Shown: positions 36,106-44,704, counted from the stretch's first letter. The stretch: 64,000 nucleotides of DNA from Pontimonas salivibrio (GCF_002950575.1 NZ_CP026923.1:558001-622000); one strand, 5' to 3'. Numbers and translations: made by a program. The notes: generated by a model not told the origin, from the letters alone.

Positions 36106-36795
36106 CGCCGCAGACTGTGACATCGCTCGAGTAGAGCGCAGTCGACAATACAGCCGGTTCAGCATGAGGCCTGCTGCCAACAGCGCACTAATGAACAGCG
36201 CTATTCCTAAGACGTGTGCGCCCACACCCGACCACCCTGCGGGGTTACTGGGATTGAGAAAGGCGTAGGGGTACCAGCCGGCGAGGTCGCCCCGCACAAG
36301 CGTCCCGCCCAACCATCCAATCGGGTAGACAAGCCCCCACGCCATCGAACGCCACGGAAGTGCGGCACCGTGTGGACTGAGAATCCAGTCCAGCACCAGG
36401 TATGCCGGGATGACGACGTGGATGACTTCATTGGGAAAAGCAATATCTGAGACAAACCCACCGGGCTTTGGGGGTAAATCCCGTAGTAACAGGTTGTAGA
36501 CCGAGCCGGTCACGATCGCGTACGCGACCAGCGAATGGCGCACCCCCACAAGCGCAGGAGAATCCATGTGGGACTGAAGCTGGTGAAGCCCAGTAATGGT
36601 CAGTACCACCATGTTGGCGATTGAGGTTTGGATAGAAAAATAGGAAAAATACTCTTCGGGAACAAAAGCCTGATGGTGGATTTGGTCCGAGATTTGGGTG
36701 AAAAGGGCGACAGCGAGGGTGGCAGCGGCCACCAGTGCGAGGACACCGAGACTCTGACGCAACAGTCCAGGACGAGGTTCCACGACGTTCACCAT
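36076..36795 (-). CDS. Pr6Pr family integral membrane protein
   Basis: 239 residues with six predicted membrane segments, of the Pr6Pr (FAR-17A/AIG1-like) family: marks are EEYFSYFSIQTSIANMVVL, a TGSVYNLLLRDL block and PIGWLGGTLVRGDLAGWYPYAFLNP. Function unknown. The frame is open to 37065 through the divergent Nudix gene; ATG 36795 just before the first helix is the natural start. 3' end overlaps the helicase gene. Confidence 0.82.
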   Translation of the reverse strand: MVNVVEPRPGLLRQSLGVLALVAAATLAVALFTQISDQIHHQAFVPEEYFSYFSIQTSIANMVVLTITGLHQLQSHMDSPALVGVRHSLVAYAIVTGSVYNLLLRDLPPKPGGFVSDIAFPNEVIHVVIPAYLVLDWILSPHGAALPWRSMAWGLVYPIGWLGGTLVRGDLAGWYPYAFLNPSNPAGWSGVGAHVLGIALFISALLAAGLMLNRLYCRLRSTRAMSQSAALPADFSSGL

Positions 36796-36853
36796 TTCGT
36801 GTAGGGGTTTCCACACGTTAACAGGTGGGCTAGCCCCAGCCAAGGCCTGACGA

Positions 36854-36859
36854 TAGCCT
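36854..36859 (+). promoter_or_regulatory. -10 element before Nudix gene
   Basis: TAGCCT ends 7 nt before ATG 36867; supports that start over the TTG at 36861. Confidence 0.5.
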
Positions 36860-36866
36860 GTTGCGA

Positions 36867-37337
36867 ATGTACGACGTCGTAGTGGTCTACCCCCTTCTCC
36901 AGTCTGAGGGCACCGAACACATCCTGTTAGGTGAAAAAAAGACCGGGCTTGGACAGGGCCGGGTCGTTGGCCCTGGCGGGAAGGTCGAATCCGGCGAAAG
37001 CCTGAGACAGGCGGCCGTGCGCGAACTTTTTGAAGAAACCACGCTGGTGGCCGAGGAAACATCACTCATTCCCATCGCCACCCTCCACTATCCCTTTCCC
37101 ACCAGGCCACATCTGTCCCAGCGCTCCCACGCCTTTTTAGTCAGAGAGTTTGAGGGTGAGCCCACCCCCAGCGATGAGCTCATCCCCCAGTGGTGGCCTA
37201 AAACCCAGATTCCTTTTTCCCGAATGTGGCCCGATGCCAAATTGTGGTTGCCCTCCGCTCTCGCGGGTGGGTTTATTCGAGCAACCGTCACTATTGGCGA
37301 TGACGACGGTGTTCTCGGTGTCGAATGGGCGTCCTAA
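36867..37337 (+). CDS. Nudix hydrolase (8-oxo-dGTPase/MutT-like)
   Basis: About 156 residues. The Nudix box is complete: GPGGKVESGESLRQAAVREL followed by FEET, with the metal-binding REx2EE. GEKKTGLGQGRVVGPGGK resembles the MTH1/MutT group that cleans oxidised nucleotides, which would complement MutY nearby; this is inference. Start ATG 36867 follows a -10 hexamer at leaderless distance. Its stop shares CTAA (37334-37337) with the convergent HNH gene. Confidence 0.85.
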   Translation: MYDVVVVYPLLQSEGTEHILLGEKKTGLGQGRVVGPGGKVESGESLRQAAVRELFEETTLVAEETSLIPIATLHYPFPTRPHLSQRSHAFLVREFEGEPTPSDELIPQWWPKTQIPFSRMWPDAKLWLPSALAGGFIRATVTIGDDDGVLGVEWAS

Positions 37338-38182
37338 AACCCCGGAAGTGACCCCGGTCGAAACATGCCGTGTTGATCTGGGGTGAGCGCGGGTGGATTC
37401 CCGCATTCGCTGAGGATGGTATCGATTCGTTCAAATTCCGGCGGCGTTACCCACAGGTCGTAGTGGGCTTTCACGGCCACTTGCCTCGCGACGTATTCGC
37501 ACCAAAAGTCACCCTTGGGCGGTAACCAGGTCGCAGCGTCACCGTCGCCCTTTTGAGCGTTTAGCCGACCAGACACGGCAATCAGATTGAGCGGATCGTT
37601 GGCAAAACTGAGACGGGTTTCGGCGTCCAGTTGAGCCGCACCGGTCTGCCAGGCGTTGGATAGTGCCACGACATGGTCGATTTGCACAAGGATTGAGGTG
37701 GCTTCTCCGCGTTCAAAGTCGATCACTTCGCCACTAAACGGGTCGTCGAGAGTGCCAGAAAGTACTGTGCACTCGCGTTCGAGGACCAGGTTGTCGAGGT
37801 CCCGCTGCAAAATGTCGTTTCTTGTGTCGCACCCATTGGCGTCCACGTCGAACCACGCACGTCCAAACTGACCTTCCCTGTCGTAGCCGGTCTTTGGGGC
37901 GCGACCTTTAATGGGAATGCTCTGCAACATCTCTCGGGCGCTCAAATCGTCGGGTTCCCTGCTGCGGCTGTCCGGCTGCTCGAGGTTGCCATCTGGTCCA
38001 CCCTCCACAGGAGCATCAGGGCTGGAGCCCTCTGATGACTGAGTATCCGTGTGAGGCTGCGTTACTGGCGCCGGTGGGAAGGGGTCATCGGCTCCGGTGA
38101 TGACCGCAGAAAGTGCGTTGATCACGAAGAGCGCGATCAGGCCCGCAGCACCCCACAGGAGGCCTCGTCGAATCGGATGCAT
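37334..38182 (-). CDS. Surface-anchored or secreted HNH nuclease (DUF1524/GmrSD-C-like)
   Basis: 282 residues. The N-terminus RRGLLWGAAGLIALFVINAL is a signal anchor, followed by a Pro/Ser/acidic linker (35-85) and a nuclease domain: CDTRNDILQRDL, QIDHVVALSNAWQTGAA (the His/Asp core) and SFANDPLNLIAVSGRLNAQK with the Asn and Lys. Two Cys pairs fit an oxidising outer environment. Homologues in actinobacteria are exported DNases; DNA uptake as phosphate source is a possible role. Start ATG 38182. Confidence 0.85.
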   Translation of the reverse strand: MHPIRRGLLWGAAGLIALFVINALSAVITGADDPFPPAPVTQPHTDTQSSEGSSPDAPVEGGPDGNLEQPDSRSREPDDLSAREMLQSIPIKGRAPKTGYDREGQFGRAWFDVDANGCDTRNDILQRDLDNLVLERECTVLSGTLDDPFSGEVIDFERGEATSILVQIDHVVALSNAWQTGAAQLDAETRLSFANDPLNLIAVSGRLNAQKGDGDAATWLPPKGDFWCEYVARQVAVKAHYDLWVTPPEFERIDTILSECGNPPALTPDQHGMFRPGSLPGF

Positions 38183-38303
38183 CGTTTCTTAGCGGGCCTT
38201 TCTGGAACCACACGCCGTGGCCTTAGCGCCAGTGTAAAAGGGTCGGCTCGTAGACTGCCCACGCCGTGGATCCACAGTGTCGAGACAGAGGGGAGCAGTA
38301 GTC

Positions 38304-38528
38304 ATGCCAAGCCGTATGGACAATGCCGGTTTAGTGGAACTTGAGGCGCGAATGCGTGAGCTCGACGAGTGGACCCGAGCCCTTGAGGGTGAGCACGATG
38401 ACCTAGAAGAACTTCGCCTCAAGGTGTTTCCCGATGGGGAAGACCCGTTAGATGACTGGAATGACTACCACCGCGTGCGAAGCGAATACGACCGCCGCGC
38501 AGCAGAAGAGTTTGACCTCGGCCAGTAG
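38304..38528 (+). CDS. Small acidic protein of unknown function
   Basis: A 74-residue, highly charged protein (LVELEARMRELDEWTRALE) with a helical/coiled start. GAGGGGAG at 38288-38295 precedes ATG 38304; an upstream ATG-like start at 38277 is less likely. The stop codon lies in the first copy of an 18-bp tandem repeat. No family recognised. Confidence 0.6.
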   Translation: MPSRMDNAGLVELEARMRELDEWTRALEGEHDDLEELRLKVFPDGEDPLDDWNDYHRVRSEYDRRAAEEFDLGQ

Positions 38529-38578
38529 CCCCACTGTTCCCAGTAGCCCCAGTGTTCCCAGTAGCCGCGAGGTGCCCA
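38522..38578. repeat. 18-bp tandem repeat, about three copies
   Basis: Units at 38522-38539, 38540-38557 and 38558-38575 share CCAGTAGCC; the first two are nearly identical (CCAGTAGCCCCACTGTTC and CCAGTAGCCCCAGTGTTC), the third degenerate, and a partial fourth follows. It fills the space between two convergent genes and covers the stop of the small acidic gene. Confidence 0.85.
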
Positions 38579-38586
38579 GTGTGTGC

Positions 38587-40182
38587 TTAGTGGGGTGTTT
38601 CTTCTATAGCTCTTCGCTCCAGTAGCCAGTGATGCAGGGCCCTCGTGGAGAGTGTGTCAAGGCGGTTGTAGTCAAGAATGGTGTGACTAATCCGCTTCGC
38701 TTCAGAGTGGTTCCCAGATTGCGTGGCCTTGAGGTAGCGGCTAAAGGCAAGAACCGATTCGCCTCCGCCACTAATACCTGAGCGTGTGTCTGGCTCAAAA
38801 TAGAGTGCTTCTAAATCTTTTAGCGCATACCCCGATGTCCCCACCGCCACGCTCGCCATCACCAAGCGGTAGAGGTCGACAAGTGTTCCCCCCGATTCGA
38901 TCTGGGCTATGACATTCCGGGGGTCTGCGTGACGTTCGGCCAAGCGTCGCAGGGCTGTGGCTTCATAGTCTGCGTAGTGGTAAATCGACATGGTGGGGTA
39001 GTTGCTGAGGCGGTTAGCGATCCAGTCCAGAAAATCCCGAAACGCTGTGGCTTCAGAGGCGAAGTCGCTGGACCACCACGAGTGGTATTCCCCACTGTCG
39101 CCCTCCATTACGCCAATGAGATAGTCGATACCCAACCACGACTGGGCCCCCTCAGCCCTAGGGTTCCACGCACTGCCATCGGGCCATTCGTGGTAGGCAG
39201 GATCACCCTCGAAGTCCAAATAGATATCACCTGGCTGGAGGGTATTCAGCGTGGCCAATCTGGTGGAATTGACCACGCTGGTTGCGGGTCGGCCCCCTCC
39301 TGAGCGCTTGGTGAGGACTTGAAGGGTGGCTTGACGGTGGGAGCTTTGAACCTCGACCGGGTCGGCGCCGGCCAATACGTCATCGATTTCATCGGAAGAT
39401 GCTTCCGCGAAGGCGGTCATGGTGGTAATCCCCCGCGCACGAAGAATCCGCCGGTGGGTTCTTCGAAGCCGGGCAATGAGGAACAGATCGTCGTGCGGGG
39501 ACAGCTCGATTTGGCACCACGCGCAGCTTTGCCGTCCGCACTGATCCAGTGGCGTCGTGGACCACTCCAGTGACAACTCGCCTTGGTGATAAGCCCGCAC
39601 AGCCTGGGCTAAGCCATCACACGCAGTCCTCCACGCATCCCATGAGTCCTGCAGTTCAAAGCGCTGGCGACCCGTGTGGGCAAAATTCATCACCGCGGTG
39701 GGTGAGAGGGCAACCCCTAACTGTGTGAACCCGCTGTGTAGCCCGGCGAGCTCGATCAGTTGCCGCCGCATCGTGGACTTGCCCAAACGGGCCTGCTCCA
39801 TTTCGTAGGCCCCATCCAGATGGGAGATCAGCGCATCGGCCCCTCCTTCAATGAGTAACCCGTGATCAGGGTCGACCCATTCGATGGTGGGGGCAAGAAC
39901 TGACGTCTCACCGTCTAGAAGATCCGGCAGGGCTTGAGCCCCGTCTGTATCCCTCCAGTTCGCGATGGTCGGGTTGTTGTGGCGCCAAAACTGTTCCACC
40001 CGCAGCCTGTGGTCTCGAAGGGCGCGGCCCATGAGTTGCGCAATGGGCCGACTGATGGCGGCCACTGGTGTGGTGCCCTCCACCAGGCAGGCGTAGTTTT
40101 TCAGCGCCGCGTAGGGGCAACGGTCGCTTTCACTAATGTCTCGAAGCGTCCACAGCACCGTGCCATCTGCGCGGGTTTTCAC
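38587..40182 (-). CDS. TM0106-like RecB-family nuclease without helicase part
   Basis: 531 residues. The N-terminal half shows a RecB-like (PD-(D/E)XK) nuclease region with late Cys residues (CGRQSCAWC) of the iron-sulfur type; the C-terminal half is an RNase-H-like 3'-5' exonuclease domain with YLDFEGDPAY, IYHYADYEATALRRLA and ILDYNRLDT. In the usual TM0106 family protein an AAA/UvrD-like helicase follows, giving over 1000 residues; here the gene stops before it. Start GTG 40182; no promoter recognised. Confidence 0.78.
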   Translation of the reverse strand: MKTRADGTVLWTLRDISESDRCPYAALKNYACLVEGTTPVAAISRPIAQLMGRALRDHRLRVEQFWRHNNPTIANWRDTDGAQALPDLLDGETSVLAPTIEWVDPDHGLLIEGGADALISHLDGAYEMEQARLGKSTMRRQLIELAGLHSGFTQLGVALSPTAVMNFAHTGRQRFELQDSWDAWRTACDGLAQAVRAYHQGELSLEWSTTPLDQCGRQSCAWCQIELSPHDDLFLIARLRRTHRRILRARGITTMTAFAEASSDEIDDVLAGADPVEVQSSHRQATLQVLTKRSGGGRPATSVVNSTRLATLNTLQPGDIYLDFEGDPAYHEWPDGSAWNPRAEGAQSWLGIDYLIGVMEGDSGEYHSWWSSDFASEATAFRDFLDWIANRLSNYPTMSIYHYADYEATALRRLAERHADPRNVIAQIESGGTLVDLYRLVMASVAVGTSGYALKDLEALYFEPDTRSGISGGGESVLAFSRYLKATQSGNHSEAKRISHTILDYNRLDTLSTRALHHWLLERRAIEETPH

Positions 40183-40237
40183 GCCGATGGCCCCGGCAGC
40201 TCATTGGTGCACAACGAGAACAGAGTGGGGTTCAGGG

Positions 40238-40492
40238 CTAAATCAGATTCAGCTCTGTCAACTTTTCCTGGAGAAGCGGGCTTGACGGTTCACTCAGGTG
40301 ACTGCCGTCGGGGAAGAGAAGGACGGGAATTTTCTGCAACCCGCTGATTTCGATGGCACGTGCTTTGTCGGCTTCGCTGGCATCGATGTCGTGGTAATTG
40401 AAATCCACACCGAAGTGCTCCATTAAGGCTTGAGCCCGGCGACAGTCGCCACACCATTGGGCTCCATAAAATTCGATTGTGGGCTCAGACAT
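40238..40492 (-). CDS. Glutaredoxin/mycoredoxin-like protein (CGDC)
   Basis: 84-residue thioredoxin-fold protein: active site QWCGDCRRAQ, cis-Pro IPVLLFPDG. Mycoredoxin usually has CGYC and NrdH CxQC; CGDC is a less common variant. It probably reduces mixed disulfides with mycothiol, or other thiols. AAGGAGA precedes ATG 40492, so the longer frame to 40528 is not used. Confidence 0.85.
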   Translation of the reverse strand: MSEPTIEFYGAQWCGDCRRAQALMEHFGVDFNYHDIDASEADKARAIEISGLQKIPVLLFPDGSHLSEPSSPLLQEKLTELNLI

Positions 40493-40671
40493 GGGTGATC
40501 TCCTTCGCTGTGTTGATACCCCGAGCATAGGAGCGAACCCTGCTTATCCACTAGATGTGAATTGGTCACATAGCTGTTGCTCGATAACGCCGCAGTGTTC
40601 GGTCCCGGTTAAGACCCAAGCTCCTATGCTGGGCTCGAGCAGGACCAGTGAAGCGTGAGGCGGAGGCCAGC

Positions 40672-42201
40672 ATGGTGGACACCACGGGACCAGGACCCAC
40701 AATTGACCAAGACGGGACGGGACGTGCTGTTTTCCACCCGGGGCTTGGCAGCGAAGAAGCCAACGTCGCCATGCGTGTGGAGCGTGACTCTCTGGGTGAG
40801 ATGGAGGTTCCCGCCGATGCCTACTGGGGGGTTCACACCGCCAGGGCCTTGCACAACTTCCCCATTAGTCGCCGGGCAATCTCTAACTACCCTGACCTGC
40901 TAGTCGCCTTGGCGCGAGTAAAACAGGCTGCCGCCAGAGCCAACCGCGATTTGGGTGTCTTGGAAAAAGACAAAGCGGACGCGATTGACGCGGCCTGTCA
41001 GGAAATTATTGACGGGTACTTGCACGACCAGTTTGTGCTCGGCGCCATTCAAGGTGGTGCGGGGACATCGACCAACATGTGTGCGAATGAAATCATCGCC
41101 AACCGTGCCCTGGAACTGTTGGGACACCACAAGGGCGAGTATCAGTACCTCCACCCCATCGATGACGTCAATCGCTCACAGAGCACCAACGATGTCTATC
41201 CGACCGCAATCAAATTGGCCATGGTGCGTGGCATCCAGGCCCTCCTGCCCGAACACCGCGCTCTGGCGGAAGCCTTTGGGGACAAAGCCGTTGAATTTCG
41301 GGACGTCCTGAAAGTGGGTCGCACCCAGCTTCAAGACGCGGTGCCGATGACTCTCGGTCAAGAATTTGGTGGTTTTAAGACCACCATCTCGGAAGATTTC
41401 GATCGCCTCGGTGAAGTGATTGCCTTCCTGTGTGAGGTCAACATGGGCGCCACCGCCATCGGCACCGGGATTACCGCCGATTCCCGCTACGCGGAAGCCG
41501 TCCGGTCCCATTTGGCAGAGGTGACAGGGCTCGACATCCGCACGGCACCAGATCTGATTGAAGCGACCAGCGATGTCGGTGTGTTCATGACCCTCAGTGG
41601 TGTGTTGAAGCGCTCGGCCGTAAAAATCTCGAAGATCTGCAACGACCTGCGCCTACTCTCCAGCGGACCCCAAGCGGGGTTGGGGGAAATTAACCTTCCC
41701 GCAGTCCAAGCGGGTTCGTCGATCATGCCCGGCAAGGTCAACCCGGTGATTCCGGAAGTCGTGAACCAGGTGGCCTTTTCGGTAATTGGTTCCGATGCGA
41801 CCGTGTGTGCGGCAGCTGAAGCGGGACAGTTGCAACTCAACGCCTTCGAGCCGGTGATGGCGGCGTCCATCCTTCAATCCTTGATGTGGATGACGAAAGC
41901 CTGTCGCACACTGCGCGTGAACTGCGTGGTGGGAATCACCGCCAACGAGGATCGACTGGCCGCCCAGGTCGCTTCCAGTGTGGGTGTCGTCACGGCGCTC
42001 ACGCCAGCAATTGGCTACCGCAAAGCTGCCGAGTTGGCCCATAAAGCGCTGGAGGGTCACCGGTCTATTCGCGAATTGGTCCTCCAAGAAGGCCTGATGG
42101 AAGAAAGCGAGTTGGATAAGGCTTTGCACCCGGATCGCTTGAGTGGCCTCAGTGATGCGACCAGTCAGATTGTTCTGCCCGCTGTCGACCCAGACGACTA
42201 G
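40672..42201 (+). CDS. aspA: Aspartate ammonia-lyase
   Basis: 509 residues of the fumarase/aspartase superfamily, converting aspartate to fumarate and ammonia. Marks: GAGTSTNMCANEI, DDVNRSQSTNDVYPTAI, KVGRTQLQDAVPMTLG, and the SS-loop signature GSSIMPGKVNP with catalytic Ser. Compared with the usual about 470 residues there is an N-terminal extension of about 40 that lacks conservation. GCGGAGG precedes ATG 40672; GTG 40648 and ATG 40771 are alternatives. Aspartase over fumarase is favoured by GAIQGGAGTSTNMCANE and the QLNAFEPVM block. Confidence 0.88.
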   Translation: MVDTTGPGPTIDQDGTGRAVFHPGLGSEEANVAMRVERDSLGEMEVPADAYWGVHTARALHNFPISRRAISNYPDLLVALARVKQAAARANRDLGVLEKDKADAIDAACQEIIDGYLHDQFVLGAIQGGAGTSTNMCANEIIANRALELLGHHKGEYQYLHPIDDVNRSQSTNDVYPTAIKLAMVRGIQALLPEHRALAEAFGDKAVEFRDVLKVGRTQLQDAVPMTLGQEFGGFKTTISEDFDRLGEVIAFLCEVNMGATAIGTGITADSRYAEAVRSHLAEVTGLDIRTAPDLIEATSDVGVFMTLSGVLKRSAVKISKICNDLRLLSSGPQAGLGEINLPAVQAGSSIMPGKVNPVIPEVVNQVAFSVIGSDATVCAAAEAGQLQLNAFEPVMAASILQSLMWMTKACRTLRVNCVVGITANEDRLAAQVASSVGVVTALTPAIGYRKAAELAHKALEGHRSIRELVLQEGLMEESELDKALHPDRLSGLSDATSQIVLPAVDPDD

Positions 42202-42204
42202 TCT
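42199..42204 (+). promoter_or_regulatory. -10 element before PrsW-type gene
   Basis: TAGTCT overlaps the aspA stop codon (TAG 42199-42201) and ends 7 nt before ATG 42212. Confidence 0.55.
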
Positions 42205-42211
42205 CTAGCGG

Positions 42212-43336
42212 ATGAGTGCAGCCAAAAAGCCTCCGGGTGGGGGCTCGCCGTTTGGAAGAACGCTCGCCATCAGCGCTCTTGTGATTGTGGGTTTTGTCCT
42301 GGTGGGGGTTGCCACCCTGGTCGCGTTGGACACGCTGGCAGGTAATTTGGGCGGCCCACTGCTGGTGATTTCTGCCGTCGTGGCGCTGGTTCCTCTCGCC
42401 ATTGTGGCGTGGGGGATTCGATGGATTGACCGATTCGAACCAGAACCCCCGGCAGCGACCTGGTTCGCCTTCCTTTTTGGCGCAGGGGTTGCGGTGGTCA
42501 TTGCCTTAGGTGTTGATGCCTGGGTGTGGGGTAGCTCGGCACTGGCGGGCAGCCCAGAAGCTCTATCGGCTGTGCTGGGGCCCACCGTGCAAGCACCGCT
42601 AGTGGAGGAGTTTGGTAAAGGTCTTGCGGTGTGGGTGTTGTTTTGGGTTGGGCGCAACCGCCTCGATGGCCCGATCGATGGTGTGGTGTACGCGGCCTGG
42701 TCGGCGGCAGGTTTTGCGTTTAGCGAAAACATTCTCTACTTCGGTGCCGCCATTGCCCAGGGCGGGGACGTGTTTGTTGAAACGTTCATCGTGCGGGGGT
42801 TAATGTCACCGTTTGCCCACGTGATGTTCACCGCCCTCATTGGTTACTCGTTGGGCCGCGCAGCAGAAAAAGGCGTGCGGCGTGTAGCCCTCGGGGCGTT
42901 CCTCAGAGGGTTTATTCCGGCCGTGTTGTTGCACGCGCTGTGGAACGGCGCGCTGTTTGTAGTCAGTTCTTTCTACGTGTATTTCTTCATCGTCCAGGTC
43001 CCGCTCTTTATCGGCGCGGTGCTGTTGGTGTGGTGGCTTCGCAACCAGAAAGCCGCCATTTTGCGGGAAAATCTTGGCTACTACGCCAGAGCAGGTGTGA
43101 TTGCTGACCAAGAGATGGGTTTCCTCACCACCGCATCCGGTCGCGTGGTCGCCCTTCGGTGGGCCAAAAAGCGAGGGCTCACCAAACAGCTCGATCGGTT
43201 TATTGCCGTCGCGGTTCGCTTAGCACTCACTCGACACCGGGATGAGCGGGGGGTGCCTCCTGGCCGGGAAGACTGGGAAGGGGCATTGGTGGGCGAGCTC
43301 ATTGACGCACGTGATCGGTTGCACTTCGGGCACTAG
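42212..43336 (+). CDS. PrsW-family intramembrane glutamic protease
   Basis: 374 residues with about eight membrane helices. The PrsW signature is E132-E133 with K136 (LVEEFGKGLAV), then FAFSENILYF, HVMFTALIGY and the late HALWNGALF. Such proteases cut membrane proteins, for example anti-sigma factors; the target here is unknown. The soluble C-terminus (about 285-374) is basic. The leaderless start is supported by TAGTCT upstream. Confidence 0.87.
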   Translation: MSAAKKPPGGGSPFGRTLAISALVIVGFVLVGVATLVALDTLAGNLGGPLLVISAVVALVPLAIVAWGIRWIDRFEPEPPAATWFAFLFGAGVAVVIALGVDAWVWGSSALAGSPEALSAVLGPTVQAPLVEEFGKGLAVWVLFWVGRNRLDGPIDGVVYAAWSAAGFAFSENILYFGAAIAQGGDVFVETFIVRGLMSPFAHVMFTALIGYSLGRAAEKGVRRVALGAFLRGFIPAVLLHALWNGALFVVSSFYVYFFIVQVPLFIGAVLLVWWLRNQKAAILRENLGYYARAGVIADQEMGFLTTASGRVVALRWAKKRGLTKQLDRFIAVAVRLALTRHRDERGVPPGREDWEGALVGELIDARDRLHFGH

Positions 43337-43358
43337 CAGCGACCGCATCGGATGCTGA

Positions 43359-43521
43359 GGCTCCAGCGGGAGCCGTAAAAAAGAACCCGATCGCAGCCCC
43401 AGAAAAGAACCTCGCCGCCCAGTGGTGGGGCGATGCCTCCGACTCTCCTGGGCGGCGAGTAACTTCTCTTCAGTGTGAACCCGTTGGCGCCTTCTGGTCA
43501 AGAGTTTTTGTGGTCACAAAA
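43359..43521 (+). other. Structured spacer between convergent genes
   Basis: This part of the 219-nt spacer holds three inverted repeats: GGCTCC/GGAGCC (43359-43374, loop 4), a 12-bp pair CTCGCCGCCCAG (43411-43422) and CTGGGCGGCGAG (43448-43459) with a 25-nt loop, and TTTTGTG/CACAAAA (43506-43521). Some may end the transcripts from either side, but the long, perfect 12-bp arms could also belong to a small RNA. Confidence 0.5.
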
Positions 43522-43555
43522 CGGTCACAAAAACCAGCCGCTTGGAGGGGGCGCT

Positions 43556-43963
43556 TTAGCTCCTGCGGAAGCGCCGACCCGTGATGTGGGTGGGATTTAT
43601 TCGCACAACCCGAGGACGCTCGGTCGGAAAAAGATCCGGAATTCCTAACGTTTTCGCTTGGTCGACTTCCGACATGGTGTCCAACTGTTGGGCGTGACCG
43701 TGAAGCACCACACTGTAACCCTCGCGGTCGTCGTAGTGGTCGATTTCGAACGCGACGTTTTCGTTGATGGTCAGCTCCACGAGCTTTGTTCCTGGCCCGG
43801 TGCGGAATACCAACGATTCGTTGTCCACGACGTAGGTAATGGGGAAGATATCCAACACACCGCCCGCCGTGGTCGCTAACCGGCCCACTTCGTGTGAGGC
43901 CAGTAACTGCCAGCACTCTTCTGTGGTGAGTTCGGTGACGGGGCTATCCGATGACGTGTCCAT
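43556..43963 (-). CDS. Pyridoxamine 5'-phosphate oxidase-like flavin-binding protein
   Basis: 135-residue PPOX-superfamily split barrel: EECWQLLASHEVGRLATT, IFPITYVVDNESLVFRTG, VAFEIDHYDDREGYSVVLHG and the RVVRINPTHITGR end. Members bind FMN or F420; the physiological substrate is open. An AAGGGA site lies before ATG 43963. Its end faces the structured spacer. Confidence 0.85.
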   Translation of the reverse strand: MDTSSDSPVTELTTEECWQLLASHEVGRLATTAGGVLDIFPITYVVDNESLVFRTGPGTKLVELTINENVAFEIDHYDDREGYSVVLHGHAQQLDTMSEVDQAKTLGIPDLFPTERPRVVRINPTHITGRRFRRS

Positions 43964-44188
43964 GACCTAATCCCTTATTTGGCGAGTGACTTGAGACCAG
44001 GTTAGTGCCAGGTGCACGGCGGAGGAAAGGGTGTGGGCAGGGGGTCTGATTCACCGACTTCCGTGTGGGGGAGGGTGGGTGATTGCGGTGCTAAGCTAGG
44101 GCGTTGCGCCGTGTAACGGCCGCGGATAAAGAGAGCTTCAACATCGGGTTGGGGCGCCGCGCAGCGAGAGAGCAAAGGTGGGTTCACT

Positions 44189-44458
44189 ATGAGCATTAGT
44201 CCCGAGACCAAAAAGTCCATCGTCGAGCAGTACCAGACCCACCCCGGTGACACGGGTTCACCCGAGGTCCAAATTGCTCTCATGACGCACCGGATCACTG
44301 AACTTACTGAGCACCTGAAGACCCACAAGCACGACCACCACTCGCGTCGTGGACTGCTGCTTCTGGTGGGTCAGCGTCGCCGCCTGCTGGGTTACCTCCA
44401 GCGTGTCGACATCGGTCGTTACCGCGTACTGATTGAGCGCCTGGGCCTTCGCCGCTAG
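44189..44458 (+). CDS. rpsO: 30S ribosomal protein S15
   Basis: 89-residue primary 16S rRNA-binding protein, with [36 protein letters not shown] and [21 protein letters not shown] 44189 follows AAAGGTGG. It precedes pnp by 246 nt as in most bacteria; the two may share a promoter with processing in between. Confidence 0.97.
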   Translation: MSISPETKKSIVEQYQTHPGDTGSPEVQIALMTHRITELTEHLKTHKHDHHSRRGLLLLVGQRRRLLGYLQRVDIGRYRVLIERLGLRR

Positions 44459-44650
44459 GCACTATCCCGCTTTTTCCGCCGCCGCCTGCTAGCCTGGGGG
44501 AGCGCGCTGTTGCGCGCGGAAAAAACTGCATACCTTCGCGTCTGGAACGCTCCGGCATGAAGCTGGTCACCGGTGGTGGTCTACTGTCAGGTCAACCTCA
44601 CAGTGCACTTCTACTGTTGGCCAGTCTCCCCGAGTCATCCAGACCGTGAT

Positions 44651-44673
44651 TCTGCGCGGCATCGCCGCGCAGA
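44651..44673 (+). promoter_or_regulatory. Perfect hairpin in pnp leader
   Basis: TCTGCGCGGC and GCCGCGCAGA (10 bp) flank ATC, 20 nt before the AAGGAG of pnp. A second pair GCGCGC-TGTT-GCGCGC stands near 44503-44518. In E. coli a double-stranded pnp leader is the target of RNase III and PNPase feedback; a similar role here is inferred. Confidence 0.6.
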
Positions 44674-44704
44674 CGGTGTGCGATGACATAAAGGAGATAC
44701 ACCT

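Noticed and set aside
32355-40182. Defence island made of SNF2 helicase, HNH nuclease and RecB-like nuclease
   Set aside because: The genes lie in separate, differently oriented units with unrelated genes between; the HNH protein has a signal anchor and no methylase or targeting gene is present.
43220-43501. Minus-strand 93-codon frame in the spacer after the PrsW-type gene
   Set aside because: Half is antisense to the PrsW-type gene, the rest crosses strong inverted repeats; no start signal or similarity.
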